Assembly: GCF_025602895.1 (NCBI RefSeq)
Contig: NW_026516397.1
Span: forward strand, 1-59,248
Source: Polychytrium aggregatum
Lineage: Eukaryota > Chytridiomycota > Chytridiomycetes > Polychytriales
Length of the DNA stretch: 59,248 bases
Reading direction: 5' to 3'
Shown here: positions 11,401 to 22,900 of the stretch, one piece after another
Layout: every line of letters begins with the position of its first letter
How positions within the stretch are numbered: position 1 is the first letter of the stretch
Made by a program: the position numbers and the translations under genes
Notes under the pieces: model-generated
The model's input: the letters and a program-made list of their open reading frames with translations, nothing else
The model's database searches: none
Told to the model about the DNA's origin: nothing

Positions 11401-12981
11401 CTGGAGGCCGAGCCCGCGACTGCGCCAGGCCTTGCACCGCTCTCTGGCTGCTTGCGCTCCGACTCTGCCAACGGAATCCGCCTCAAGGCACCTCGCCAAT
11501 GCTCCAGTCGAGTCTTGTCGATCGAAGTGTACACGGCCAGCCAAACCATGCTCGACTCGGCAGTGCATCTGCATGTGCAGAAGGAATCGCGCTTGATTGT
11601 GGCTGTGGCAACGCAATTCGACAATCTGAGTCTCTTTGAGGTTGTGCTCCGATCTCGCTCGGCTCAAGGCGACCCCGGAAGAGATACAACCCCTCTGGTC
11701 GAGGCACCACGCTCCCACAACAGCGCCGGCTCGGCGATCACTGTGGTGCGGACACGGCTGATCCTCAACGAACAGGTCAACGGCTGTGGATTTGTTCGGA
11801 TCGTGGACACGGACAAACTGCTTGGATTCCAGCGTCGGGCCGTCTCGGAAAGTAGCATACGCAGCTGGGATGGACGCTATGTCTGGGACGCCACCGACGA
11901 CGAATATGCCCCCTCTGGGAACGCACGCAAGTCGCGGCCGAGCCAGGACTCGCAAAACGATCGCCAGTTGTGGGTCTGGGAAATGTGGCTGGTGGATCTG
12001 CATGATCGCTTCCAGACCAGTCTCTCTCCCGAGCCCAGCGTGGTCCAATCCAAGTTTGACTCGATCGTCACTCAACGCATCGCAGTTGGGCTCGACGACT
12101 TTGACGGCGAGAACATGATGGCGTGGGAGCGAACAACACCTGCGCCTGGTCCGTCCGAGAGCCAGACAAGCGACCCGCTCTCGTGGCTCTGGAACCCACC
12201 TGCCCAGCCATCGCCACTGTCTCCAGCGCAGCCCAGTCATGGCCATGCCGCTGCTTCAAGCCTCGCTGATCCTCGCGATCCATCTAAAAACTCAGCTCCT
12301 CGATTCGGTGTCGCTGTCGCCGTCCTGGAGGAGCAGGGCTTGGTTCCTGCCACCACCATCCCGAGACAGTCTGTGGTCGATACCCAGTCTGCGACATGGT
12401 CGATGCACAGCTACGATCGTGTTGCGACTCATGTGCCGCAGGATGGATCGCCGCTCGCGTACATCTACGACTCGGATTCGCAAACGCAAAGTGACTCGAC
12501 TGAAGGCGACGATGAAGGCGGCCGGTATCACTCCGACAACGGCCCATGGACGCCGGGCCCCTCGCTGTTTGGCCATGTGGCACCGCCATCGGTGGTGGGG
12601 CTTGCCGACCACCATTCCACCCCACCGATTGCTGCTCCAACATGCACAGACGAGGCTGCGATGCCCGTCTCTGTCTTTGAAATCAGCGGGGTCGATGCCG
12701 TTGCTCACAGCAGCGACATGCTTCTGTGCGCCATTCCCTTTGGCAACTTCCTCAAAGTAGTCGAGGTTGGCAAACACAGCCCGGGAGCTGGTCATGGCAG
12801 CGGCGCCGGAAGCAAGCGACGGAGCAGCGCTGGCATCGCCGATCCAGCCGAAGACGGACGGCTAGGACTCGGTCGATCAGAGTCCGGCACCACGCTGATT
12901 GCCCAGACATCTGGCCTGGCGCTGTCCTCCATGTCGGCGCCATCGACACATCTGGCTACCGGCCGCAAGAAGCGGGACTGA
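8471..12981 (+). CDS. SCAP: SCAP: SREBP cleavage-activating protein (sterol-sensing domain + WD40)
   Basis: Four exons: 8471-9151, 9343-9441, 9651-9746 and 9967-12981. They give 1296 aa, close to animal SCAP (about 1280). The N-terminus RIDRLFYHHGLVCAS and the following helix match the first SCAP membrane segment. The large first luminal loop of animal SCAP is reduced to about 40 residues. Helices 2-6 form the sterol-sensing domain (KIDLVKSKFGIGFGAILM, PFLIIAIGVENILNLVKA, PALQEFCLVAS, FFTAILSIDIRRLE). LELSDL at the exon 2/3 junction corresponds to the MELADL hexapeptide that binds COPII in animals. Further helices precede the WD40 part, with clear blades at about residues 450-480 and 730-765 (FSGHADKITHL to GQVRIWS). 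SCAP escorts membrane-bound SREBP from ER to Golgi when sterols are low. No SREBP or Insig gene lies in this window. Confidence 0.93.
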
Positions 12982-13182
12982 ACGAAACTCGACCAGAGAC
13001 ATGCGGATGTGGCGCATTACACTCCTTGCTACCGATAATTTGCTGTTGCTACTGTTGTTACTGTTGTAAATAGTGAGACGACTTGCTCTTGTAAATCGTG
13101 AACGACGGTAGAAGCATGTATATATTCAAGATCCATGACCAAAGGCGGCTGGCACCTCACATTGGCAGAGATCGCAGCAGCC
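12982..13182. other. Convergent 3' ends, SCAP and receptor
   Basis: 200 bp between two stop codons. It contains a TTG/TTA-rich run (13036-13070) ending in TTGTAAATAG and nothing coding. Confidence 0.6.
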
Positions 13183-16100
13183 TCACATCGAGGGTTTCTC
13201 GATAGTCTCGATTTCGCACGCCTTATCAGCACCCGGCGCGGTCGAGTCCCTCAAGAGCTTTTTCTCACTCGACGACCCTTCAGAGTTGGCTATTGTATCT
13301 GAAGGCGTCGCAGGTGCATTGGGACGCTTGATGCCCCGCCGTCTCCTTATCGTCGGAGCAAGGAAGGCAATGAGCTTGGCCGGCAGCAGGACAATCACCG
13401 GTAGAAGCAAGCACACAAACTCTTCATTGAATGCCACGGGAATCTCGATCTGATAGCTCAGCAGCAGAAACAGGGGCCGAATCCGAAAGGCTCCGAGCGC
13501 CACCAAGGATGTGTATCCAACAATTCGGACCGAGTTGTCCAGGGTCGATTCGTAGGGCATGACAAAGGCACTAGATTGTGATGGATTCGGTTCGGGAAGT
13601 GATAGGGCAAGCAATCCGAGACGGCCCCGCGTGAGAGCGAGGCTCATTGTCGATTGGGGAGATGTGTCGTCCGAGACGGATGATAGTCCCGCATGCCACC
13701 TGCTCCACACAGTTCGCACATGGATCGGGTCACATACTCGCACACGCATACATGGTGCCGTGCAAATCGTTGCGATGCTTGTCGGCGACCCAGAGCATGC
13801 ATTGTGGTTGTCCACTATCAATGCTGCCCGGTACCCCCTTCCTTGACTTACCGCAGCAACAGAAACATCCACAATAGGACCATCAAACACGTCATCGACG
13901 CATAATCTGACATTCCCGGTGCGAGAGAATCTTGAGTCAACAGAGACACCGGTGCGCCAGATATGACTTCCCTCTGTATCTTTGCGACGAATCACAGCCC
14001 GCGTCTCTGCCGCAGCGTTCATACCTCCAGCGCCTCGGATAAGAATCGGAATGCCGTTGACGAGCATCCTCTCGACCAGATCCACGGGTGTCCACCAGTA
14101 GTATTCTGGCGCATAGGAGATGTAGAGCGTGACGTGAGGGTCGAGATGCTCTGGTCGCACGGCTTCTCCCGAGACGACTCGGCCCTTGCGCTGGTGCTTG
14201 ATCATGTGCCTGTAGATCATGAACGGAAACACAAACACAAGCACCGCCAAGATGACCAGCGCCGCGATGCCTGCTATTGTGTGCTGCTCTGACCAGCACT
14301 GGCCAAGGGGCAGCCCAGATTGTCGTCATAACCACCGGGTCGCAACAGCAAGGATTTGGATGAGTGATTGAAACGGTCCGACCCAAACACAATTCATCCA
14401 TCATTGCAGCCACATCACAAATCGCTTCCAACCCCCTCAAAACCCTTCGTATCCGGAGCGGATGGAGTCTAGGCTGTGTAGCAAATGAGTACAGTACAGC
14501 TAATGGCTTGGCCATCTCGAGCTGCCTCAGCCCGAAAGCTGGGAGTGCACGCGAAACATGGGCTATGGATGATCTTTCGCTAGGTTCTGTCTTACCTGCA
14601 CTGCCGGGTAGTCCCAAACAACAGAAAGTTGGTCCGATATCTGCCTGCATGACAGTATTCGGATGGCTGCGTGCGTCGTTGTGGTCAGTATGGGCATTCC
14701 AAGTTCACGCCATGGGCTCTCGTCTCGGGTATATCATGCGTGTGTAGAGGCAAGACAGTCGTTTCCATACCTGTGTCATAGACTGGGTTGTAGCAAAACA
14801 GAAAAATCGTCCACGCGGTGTTCACCGTGGTGGCCCCAAAATTGTCTTTGAGATGCGGGAGCCAGTCCGTCAGCGTATCGAGTATGATGCGCACACGAAC
14901 GTGCCGTTTTGATAGCTGCATCGCCAGCCTTGCAAGCAGGAGCCATATGAGCTGGCAGATGAACATGCAAAACGGGATGAAGAAATTGGCAACCATTTTC
15001 ATGAAGGGCGATAACGGGAGGATGCATTGGACACTGCTTTGATTGATGTCGCTGTTGAGGTTGATGACTGTCAAGATGCTGGTGACGATGGCGTTCCCCT
15101 CCAGATTGAACTTGAGGGCGATTTGGTACACCAGCAGCTACAGTAGCAAAGTAGCACTCGTGAGTTGGTTGATGAGTGGCAGCACATGCCATTCGTCTAC
15201 CCATCGCTCTCACCAGCGACAAGCATCGGGTAGGCACTCTAGCACTATATCTCAGACGGTGGCAATCATTAATTTGGCCATACCAGTTCAACAAAGAAGC
15301 ATTCCCTCGTCGGCGGAATGATGTACAGTATGCCCACAAGTATCAGCACCAAGAAGAAGATCAGCGATCCCATGCGGGCAGCTTGGCTGCCGTCGCACTC
15401 GACACAAGTTCCGCTCCATTCGTAGCGCCCATCGGGGCAGTTTCCACACAGCCTGTGTGGCGAGAGCGGTGTGTGAGCCGAGTGGCCAGAAGCCTGATTA
15501 TCATCTGCATGGAAGTAGGCGCTGTACACTCACGCCCCATAAAATGGTGGATTGCACGTATCACTGGCGGTGATGTCGCAGTCCCCTGGACAGCCTGTGT
15601 CAAATTGTAGCATCAGCATCGCCCATTTCATGATTTTCACCAGCGATTTGACAGAGGGCGTTCCAGAATGCTCACATCGATTGCCACTGCCGCAGTACAT
15701 GATGAAGCTGTTCAAGTTGCTTGAGTTTGGGTTGTACCAATAGTCTTTGAGGACAAATATGCGGCCGCCGGTGCAGCTCGCCCCAAGGGGACACGGTATA
15801 CAGGTAGAATTGTATTGGTAGTTGAATGTGTCTGCGGCGGAAAGAAGTTCCAGATGGCGTATTAGTGCGCACTCTCATCATCTGGGGACCATAGATGGCC
15901 TGTCCGGTGCAGCAGCAAGCTCGGTCAACCGACAGTTCGGCCTACTCACTCTCTGGACATGGTACGCATATCAGCTGATATGTGCTTAGGATATACGGCT
16001 CCCAGCCTGGGCTGCAGTCTGTCGGTGTCGACCGGATACAGCAGTCAGTACACGGTATACGAGGGATAGCTGGGGGTGGGACGGTGCATCGGTCGGGGAT

Positions 16101-19025
16101 CATACTGATGTATTCGATGTCGGATGGAATCTATGGAAAACGCAACCGACGGTGAGTTTTCGATTCCAGATCATCGAAATCGTACACCGCACAGCAACAA
16201 AGGTGATATTTTGAGCATGCTTACATATGACGAGCCGTTGTTGTTGAGAAACGCGCAACCGCTGCATTGCGTATTGATGACTCCGTTGGCAAACACCCCC
16301 ATCGTCTGGAATTGGGGGCCGGCACTCCCGACGCTTTGGAAGGACTGTACCAAGGCAGAACGCTGTGTGGAGACCGTTGCACATGTCGATACCACCAACA
16401 ACGACATGTTACGAAAGGGAAGGGGCGATCGATAGGCGCCTCGGATCCACGACCCTACCACCGGCCATACCGCGGACACGGGCACACATACATACCGCCA
16501 TTTCGCTGTTTTTGTTGAATATCAGTATCCCGGCAGCCCCGTCGAAGGTGAGATTGGTCACATATTTCACGGGATAGTAAGGGTCCTCCGAGATCAGAGT
16601 TGGGAGATCCCGGCCAGGGTTGCTAAGCATTTGCTTGGTCTGTGAAGATCGAAATCAGAATTGTTGACAGGGACGTCGCTGGTTGTTTCTGATGGAATTC
16701 TCGTGCGAGAAACTATCACCCATACCCAAGCCTTGGCAAGCAGATAAACGGCATCATATGAGAGCCTGGTGGGCGATATTTGGCGTGAAGTCCAGACGTG
16801 GAGTGTTAGCGTTTGAATTATGGGATACCGTAATGTTGGGGACGTCCAAAGAACTGCAGAAATGGAGTCGCACCTGATTGCCCATTCGTACGAGCGCCAA
16901 GTCAGCGGGATGTAGTCGTTGGGGTCGCTCTGTGCGAGCGAATTCCATGTGTTTGTGAACTGAGTGCTCCGCGATCCCAGGGAAATGTGCTGGCTGCCTG
17001 TGCAGTTCAATCGAAGGGTTTAGTTCAAACTCTAGTGGAGCCGAAATCGAACGGATGCATGAAATGAGCATATATTACTGAATCCATATCCACGGACAGG
17101 CCCAAGTGGGCTTGTGTTGAACCAAGTTTGATCCCGAAGTCCATAGAGTGGAAGGTTGAGCCCCTAAAACAGCAAAGTGCAAGATCAATGTCACAATCGC
17201 AGCCTTTTGAAGTGGCCCGAGGCGACGTTTTGTTTCGCGAAGCAGCGGCGTTGGTATGTCCGCCATGTCAGCCACTATTCCCAGAAAACGAAGCTGCGGC
17301 ATGGTGAACACTTACGCCCCAGAAATACGACGGACCCACGAGCCCATGGAGATATGCCATGAAATACATGTCTGCGGTGTTGAGAAGGTTGGCGCACAAA
17401 ATGATGATCTTTGCTCGTGATCGCTGGATATTTTCGATCGGGATGATCAGGTCGCTCGGGAGTCCACGGTTGATTCCATAGAAGCCCTGCATATAACAAT
17501 CAAGATTAGCGAGCGTCCTCGCCAAAGAGCCACCCTGTATCCCATGCTGTAGTTGACGCAGAAGCAGCGCAGTGGTATATACTTGATTGATGACGATCCG
17601 TAGTCCGAGGGCATTTGCAATTGCTTCGGCATCTGCGGCGGCTATCGGAAGGATATGAGGGTGGTATGTTGTCGAAATCGAATGCACATCCGTGTGTCGT
17701 TCGTTCGGTAAGTTTGCTCCCGCCATAAATGCATCGATTCGGAGGGTGCAACAGGCGGAAATTACCTCCAACGCCAAGGCTGTCGCGGCTATGGACGATG
17801 GCTATCTGTATATCATGCCAATGAGTCTACTGCGGGTTGATTCTGACGAAAGCAGGGCCAGATTCGAGCCGTCGAATGTTCGTACCGATTTCCAGTTCAT
17901 GGCAGCCACGTAACTGAGGAAAACCACCAGGCTGTATTTGTCCGATTCAACAAGGCCGATAAAGTTCTATTTTGCAACGCAGCGTCACGAGCGCCGTGGC
18001 GACGTTTGGACAATTGGTTCCAAAGGAGGTGCAAAAGATTTGATGAGAGCGCCGCCGCAATCAATATTTCGTGTGCGAGCAGAGGCGCGTTGACACCGAA
18101 TGCTTACTGGGAATACCGTCTTGTTGGTCAGGGCCGTGGCCGAGTTTTGCATGCCGACGAATAGAACCTGTAGCCACAGCGATGGCAAAACAGTGAGTTT
18201 GAGTGTGTCTGAATTCCAGCATGCAGTATGTCACGGATACCTTATGCTGCTGAGCTAGCATGGCCTCGTACTGAGCTATCTAGAGACGCAGTGGACGCTT
18301 TTAGTCGATAGAACCCGAGCCGATCAATCAGCACGATAGAGCAGCAGAGCGACAACAACTTTATCAGAGACCTGCCAGTCCGATGGCGTGTTCGGCAGCC
18401 ATGAGCCCGCTTCGCTGCTACTCACCTCGCTGCGTGTCTCTCCTATGGCTGCCACGATTCCTTCATTCGCGATCATACTTTGCAGACCCACGCTATTGGT
18501 GAATGGGAGGGGTCAGTCCAGCATGCCGATCGCCGAACCAACACAATAATCGTGGCAATGCGCTTACATTCCTTGGCTTGTGACATCTCCCGAGTCACTG
18601 GTGACGAGCCGCAGCGTGATATCTTGAATTGAGAAGGAAGCATCAATCAATCTAACTCTGGACGCGCTCGCCGGCAATCAGACGAGATGGCGTGAATCCG
18701 AGAAACTCGATATGGCAGCTTGTGGAGCTGGCGATGCGACATCGAAGCCACGGTTTGTTGCTCGAGAGGCATCGCTGATGCATTCCTCACCGCGCAACGG
18801 ACGGGTGCATAACCTACTTGGAAGCAAAGCCGGGTTCTGGTTGATTTCTTTGATGGCAAGTAGCATCGCGTTGGCCAAATACGGGCCTTCGGGAAAGCTG
18901 GCTGGATTTGTGAGGGCGTATGTGAGGCCGATGCTGATCGTCGCGTTGGCAGTGCTTGCGACAACTGCAGATATGAAGGCGCAAGTCGATAGCACGGCGG
19001 CCAAGATCTTCAGCAGTCCAAGCAT
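13183..19025 (-). CDS. Venus-flytrap / Cys-rich / multi-pass membrane receptor
   Basis: I rebuilt 23 exons (1001 aa, all phases close): 19025-18818, 18622-18568, 18492-18426, 18279-18241, 18167-18108, 17966-17886, 17805-17766, 17632-17583, 17486-17316, 17163-17079, 16997-16874, 16765-16726, 16639-16496, 16344-16225, 16130-15950, 15831-15676, 15594-15534, 15452-15284, 15137-14771, 14666-14596, 14298-14025, 13906-13852 and 13570-13183. A signal peptide (about 1-24) precedes a type I periplasmic-binding (ANF-receptor) fold up to about residue 428: LLPNITLRLVTSDSGD, GLQSMIANEGIVAAIGE, QIAIVHSRDSLGVG, ILCANLLNTADMYF, GLVGPSYFWG. Cys-rich modules follow (CPLGASC, CCPGDCDI, LCGNCPDGRYEWSG), then about seven hydrophobic segments. 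PEYYWWTPVDLVERMLVNG and AVQCWSEQHTIAG resemble the membrane domain attached to GCC2/GCC3 or ephrin-receptor-like modules in protist and algal proteins. Topology recalls class C GPCRs, but 7tm_3 homology is not evident. Ligand unknown; small metabolite sensing is inferred. Confidence 0.82.
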
Positions 19026-19994
19026 CTTTGAGGTAGTGATGACTGTGAGATGAATTGCACGAGATCAGATCAGATCGCTCCCAGCAAACCCAGCACTTGT
19101 AGCTAGCTCGGGTTGTAATGCCGCACCATGGCTGCGACGATGCTGAGTGCTTACTGCGGTGTCGATGCGATCTGCAGAGGCCACGACTGTCGGTGATGCG
19201 CAATTCAGATTTTCATTTGGGGCGGATGGATCATGGATAGAAATACACGAATCACAGCCAGGTGGTTGCCCGCATCCACAGTGTCTCTGTTTCTTGCCCG
19301 GATCATATAGTACGACCAAGCGGATGGAATTATCCCATGGGTGACCGTCCCATGGAGTCTAGTGCTGGCAACTCTTGACCAACGGCGGCCTGTGTAAGCA
19401 GTGCGAACGAGTGGATGCTGTCCAACCAGCGCGATATGACCCTGGAGAAAGCAGACAGCAAAGAGGAGCATGTTTGTTCGAGACGATAAGCTGCCCTCTA
19501 GCAAGTATCTCCCGATCCAGCTGCTGGATCTGTGTTGTCGCAACGGAGCCGCACCATGGGGCCACAATGGGGCCATGTTCCTGGCTGAGTTGACATTGCA
19601 ATCGATTCACGGTATCAGCCACGTCCACCAGATCGAAAGGATACTCCTCGCTGTGCTTCCGTGGGGTGGATCGTTGTTGAGAATAGTAGATGTGGGAATA
19701 TATTCTGGGGGTCTAGAAAAAAACCATGGCCATCGGCCTCAAAAATAGGTGGTCTCGTTTTCAGTGTGCTCGTACTGTGGCGAACAAGACATGTGTGCGG
19801 AAGAGAATGATGTCCGGAAATGGGATTCTAAATGAAGAGAATGAAAGTTGTCCACAGCGCACCGGCCACACGGCGAAAGGTGGTCTTGTCTTTGTGTTGG
19901 ATGGGTGCCGCCAAGGAACCTAGCATATGAGGAAGGAGCGAGTGAGGGATTCGCAATAGCACGGCTCATCTTGATTCGGAGGAATAAGCGGCGC
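19026..19994. other. Intergenic: receptor promoter and NRPS-like 3' flank
   Basis: Nearly 1 kb with no recognisable gene. The short open frames on both strands lack family motifs and consistent codon use. The receptor promoter should lie at the left side, next to 19025. Confidence 0.5.
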
Positions 19995-22900
19995 TCAGTA
20001 TTTTTGGAATGTGCCCGAGGCATAACCGGTGCGTTGACGGATGCTCTTGATGCTCTTGATGCTGTTCCTGCGGGCAAACTCCTGAGCCTCGACCATCGAG
20101 AGGCGGCGAGACGCAACTTCGGTCGCCATACGCTGGTCCTCCTCAGTCATCTCAACACTTGCGCCGGGCCAGCCCTGCCAGACAGAGCCGTTCTCGACCA
20201 GCTCGCCGCTGACCACGAGGGTGTGCTCCAGCAGCGTCGAGTCCTCCTCCATCTCGGCACCCGAGAGGAGCCGCGACTCGGCGCGAAGAACACTGCCGTC
20301 GCCGATGACCAGCGGGTTGAGTGAGAACTGGCCGCGGCTGTTGATGTGGCAGACAACACTGGCAACGTCAATGCAGACATCGTCGCCGATGCGCACCAGG
20401 TCCGGCTCGGTCATCATCGGGTCGCCGCCGGTCGGATAGAGACACACCCGACTGCCGATCTTGCAGCCCAGGGCTCGGAAGTGCGCCACAATGTACCATG
20501 AGCCACGCAGACAGTTCAGGAGCTCCTCGCGCAGGGTGTTGACGGTGATCAGGATCTGCCAGCGCTGGCAGTACGACGACTGGTCCCAGTTGTACGATCC
20601 GGGCTTGCGGCGGCCAAAGAGAATCCACTTGGTCACGACCTCGATCCACAGCGCCACGAAGGCTTGGACACTAAAGATCGCCATGACCGAGGCGATGATG
20701 ATGAGATAGCCGGCAACATCCTGCGGCATGGGGCTTGTGTCGATATCTTGAATGTAGAACTGATCTGCCACCAAGATGGCTCCGATGATCGAGAGGCCCC
20801 AGTACATCGACCGGAAGATCTCCCAGACGACGCTGTAGAGCACACATGCCCACATGGGGATCACATGGAAGGTGGCCTTGCGGTTGTAGAAAGCCTTGCC
20901 AAAGGGTGTGGTTGTATCGTGCGAGAGCTTGTTGGGGTCGCCTTGGTCCCACAGCACGGCACTTCCGTTTCGGCTGCCGATCCAGACCGAGCCGGCGGGA
21001 TACTCGGTGTGGGGCTTGGAGAGCGCTCCCGATCCCATGACACACTCCTGTCCAACAGTTGTGCCAGGCAGGAGCACGCATCGGTCCGCAATCATGGCGC
21101 CTGGGCCGATCCGGATGTGGGCCGATTCCTCGCTGTCGGTGCAGATGACATGCGTGCGCGAGCCAAAGACGACGTCGTCGCCGACCTCAAACAGGTCGAA
21201 TTCGTAGAGGTGAAGGGATGTGCCGGGCCAGTAGATGCGCTTGCCGATCTTGGCGCCGAGAGCGCGGTAGATCATGCTGGTGAGCTCGTAGTGGCGGCCG
21301 ATGAGATGGTAGACACCGCAGAGAGTGCCGTCGGCAAAAAGCTTCTTGCACAGCCAGTGGCGGAAGGCATCCCAGTTGGTGTTGCTGAGTCGTCCGGCCT
21401 TGAACTTGCCAATCAGCAGGCGCTTGACTGCGATGCACAGGAATAGATAGATGAAGGGCGAGACGATCGATCGAGCGGCGAGGGCGAGGAAGTGGTAAAT
21501 GATGCGGTACGGCGACGCAAAGTAGTTGACGAGGAAGGCAAAGGCACTCTGCTCCGACGAGACTGTTGTGACAAAGGGCGCGCGCGTCAGGAGATAGATC
21601 ATTCCCATCCACGGCACCATGGCGATCAGGTTCAGGATCACGACAATCGGCCAGCCGACGAGCAGGACGGTCAGGAAGTGCGGCGAGCGAAGGCGCGACC
21701 GGGCGATGGATTTGAAGCGAGGCGAGGTGTCCTTGAGCTCGTGGGAGCTGCCGAGTGGAGGGAAGACCGTGCCCGGCGAGACAACATGGCCGGGGGCAAC
21801 TGTCGTCTTGACGTTCAGTACCGAATTGTCGCCTGTGCAAGTGGGTCTGTTAGAACACAGCGGATAGACAGCACTGTCCCGGCCAATATGTCCACCACAG
21901 CTAGGCAAAGGGCACAAGGCCATCGCGGCTTACCAATCATGATTTTGTCGAGGACCATTCTGCCTGTCTTCATGCAGAAGCCACGGACTCGCGCAGTCTC
22001 CAGGATACAGTTGTCGCCGATATCAATCAGATCAAACTCGCCAATGTTGGTAGCGGTGTCGACGGTGGCATTTCGTCCGATCCGGGCTCCAAGGAGACGG
22101 TAGTAGTTCCGGAGGAGGGTCGGGCTGGATCCATATACGCCGCGGCCCGTCAGATGGAGCACTTGGTCGACAAGCCACCAGCGGATGTAGTACTGTCCCC
22201 ACAGCGGATAGCTGCAACGCAGGCACATCAATGGTACCGAGGCGCAATAATAGAGGCTCAGAGTCAGTATTGCATTGGGGCTGTGACGCTGGGCATTCAG
22301 CAGTGCTGTTCATTCTCACGGCAGTGCTGCACACTCTCATGGACCGTCATCCCGCTGACCAGCAGACTGACTCACCTTCCGGCTTTGTATCGCCCGATAA
22401 CGATCCACTTGAAAATGATCGCAACCAAAGGCATGACAATCCATAGAATGAGGTGCGCCACCAGAATAGCGCCCGTAAGCTGTGTCACTCGTACCAGACT
22501 ATCGGCAGTTGTGGCCTTGACGGCGTGAGCAGTAAACGATGGGGAGGGCGGGGTGGTGCTGTTCCTGGAAAAGATCGGTACAGCGCCATCATAGATCGAG
22601 CTGGCTTCGGGAGAGATCGGATCGACGCCGGCCCAGCCGTACATCAAAGTGGGACTGACAAACAAAATCGATCGGGTGATGGGTTTGATATGAAGCCACA
22701 GGCGACGGAAGAAATGGTCGATCACAATCAAGCAGTTGACAAAGACAAGCCAAGTGATGGCTTTTTGCATAGGGCGGAACACTGTGATCGGCAAAAGCTG
22801 AAAGATCAGGGCACCAAGGTTGGTCGACGAGCGGCCCTTGACTCGCGCCTTCTGGCTCAGCTTTCGCTTGACAGCTCGGTTGGAGGCCGAGTTTTGGAGG

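Noticed and set aside
13852..14020. Read-through of the receptor frame past 14025 (RGAGGMNAAAET...)
   Set aside because: A GTATGA donor at 14024 and a new acceptor at 13907 give a clear membrane helix in the next exon; read-through gives hydrophilic filler.
18566..19025. Single-exon reading of the receptor N-terminus
   Set aside because: Frames end within 115 codons; joining exons in phase instead restores a continuous ligand-binding fold.
20664..21446. 260-codon antisense frame over the last NRPS-like exon
   Set aside because: Shadow of the sense frame, which carries hexapeptide and membrane motifs.
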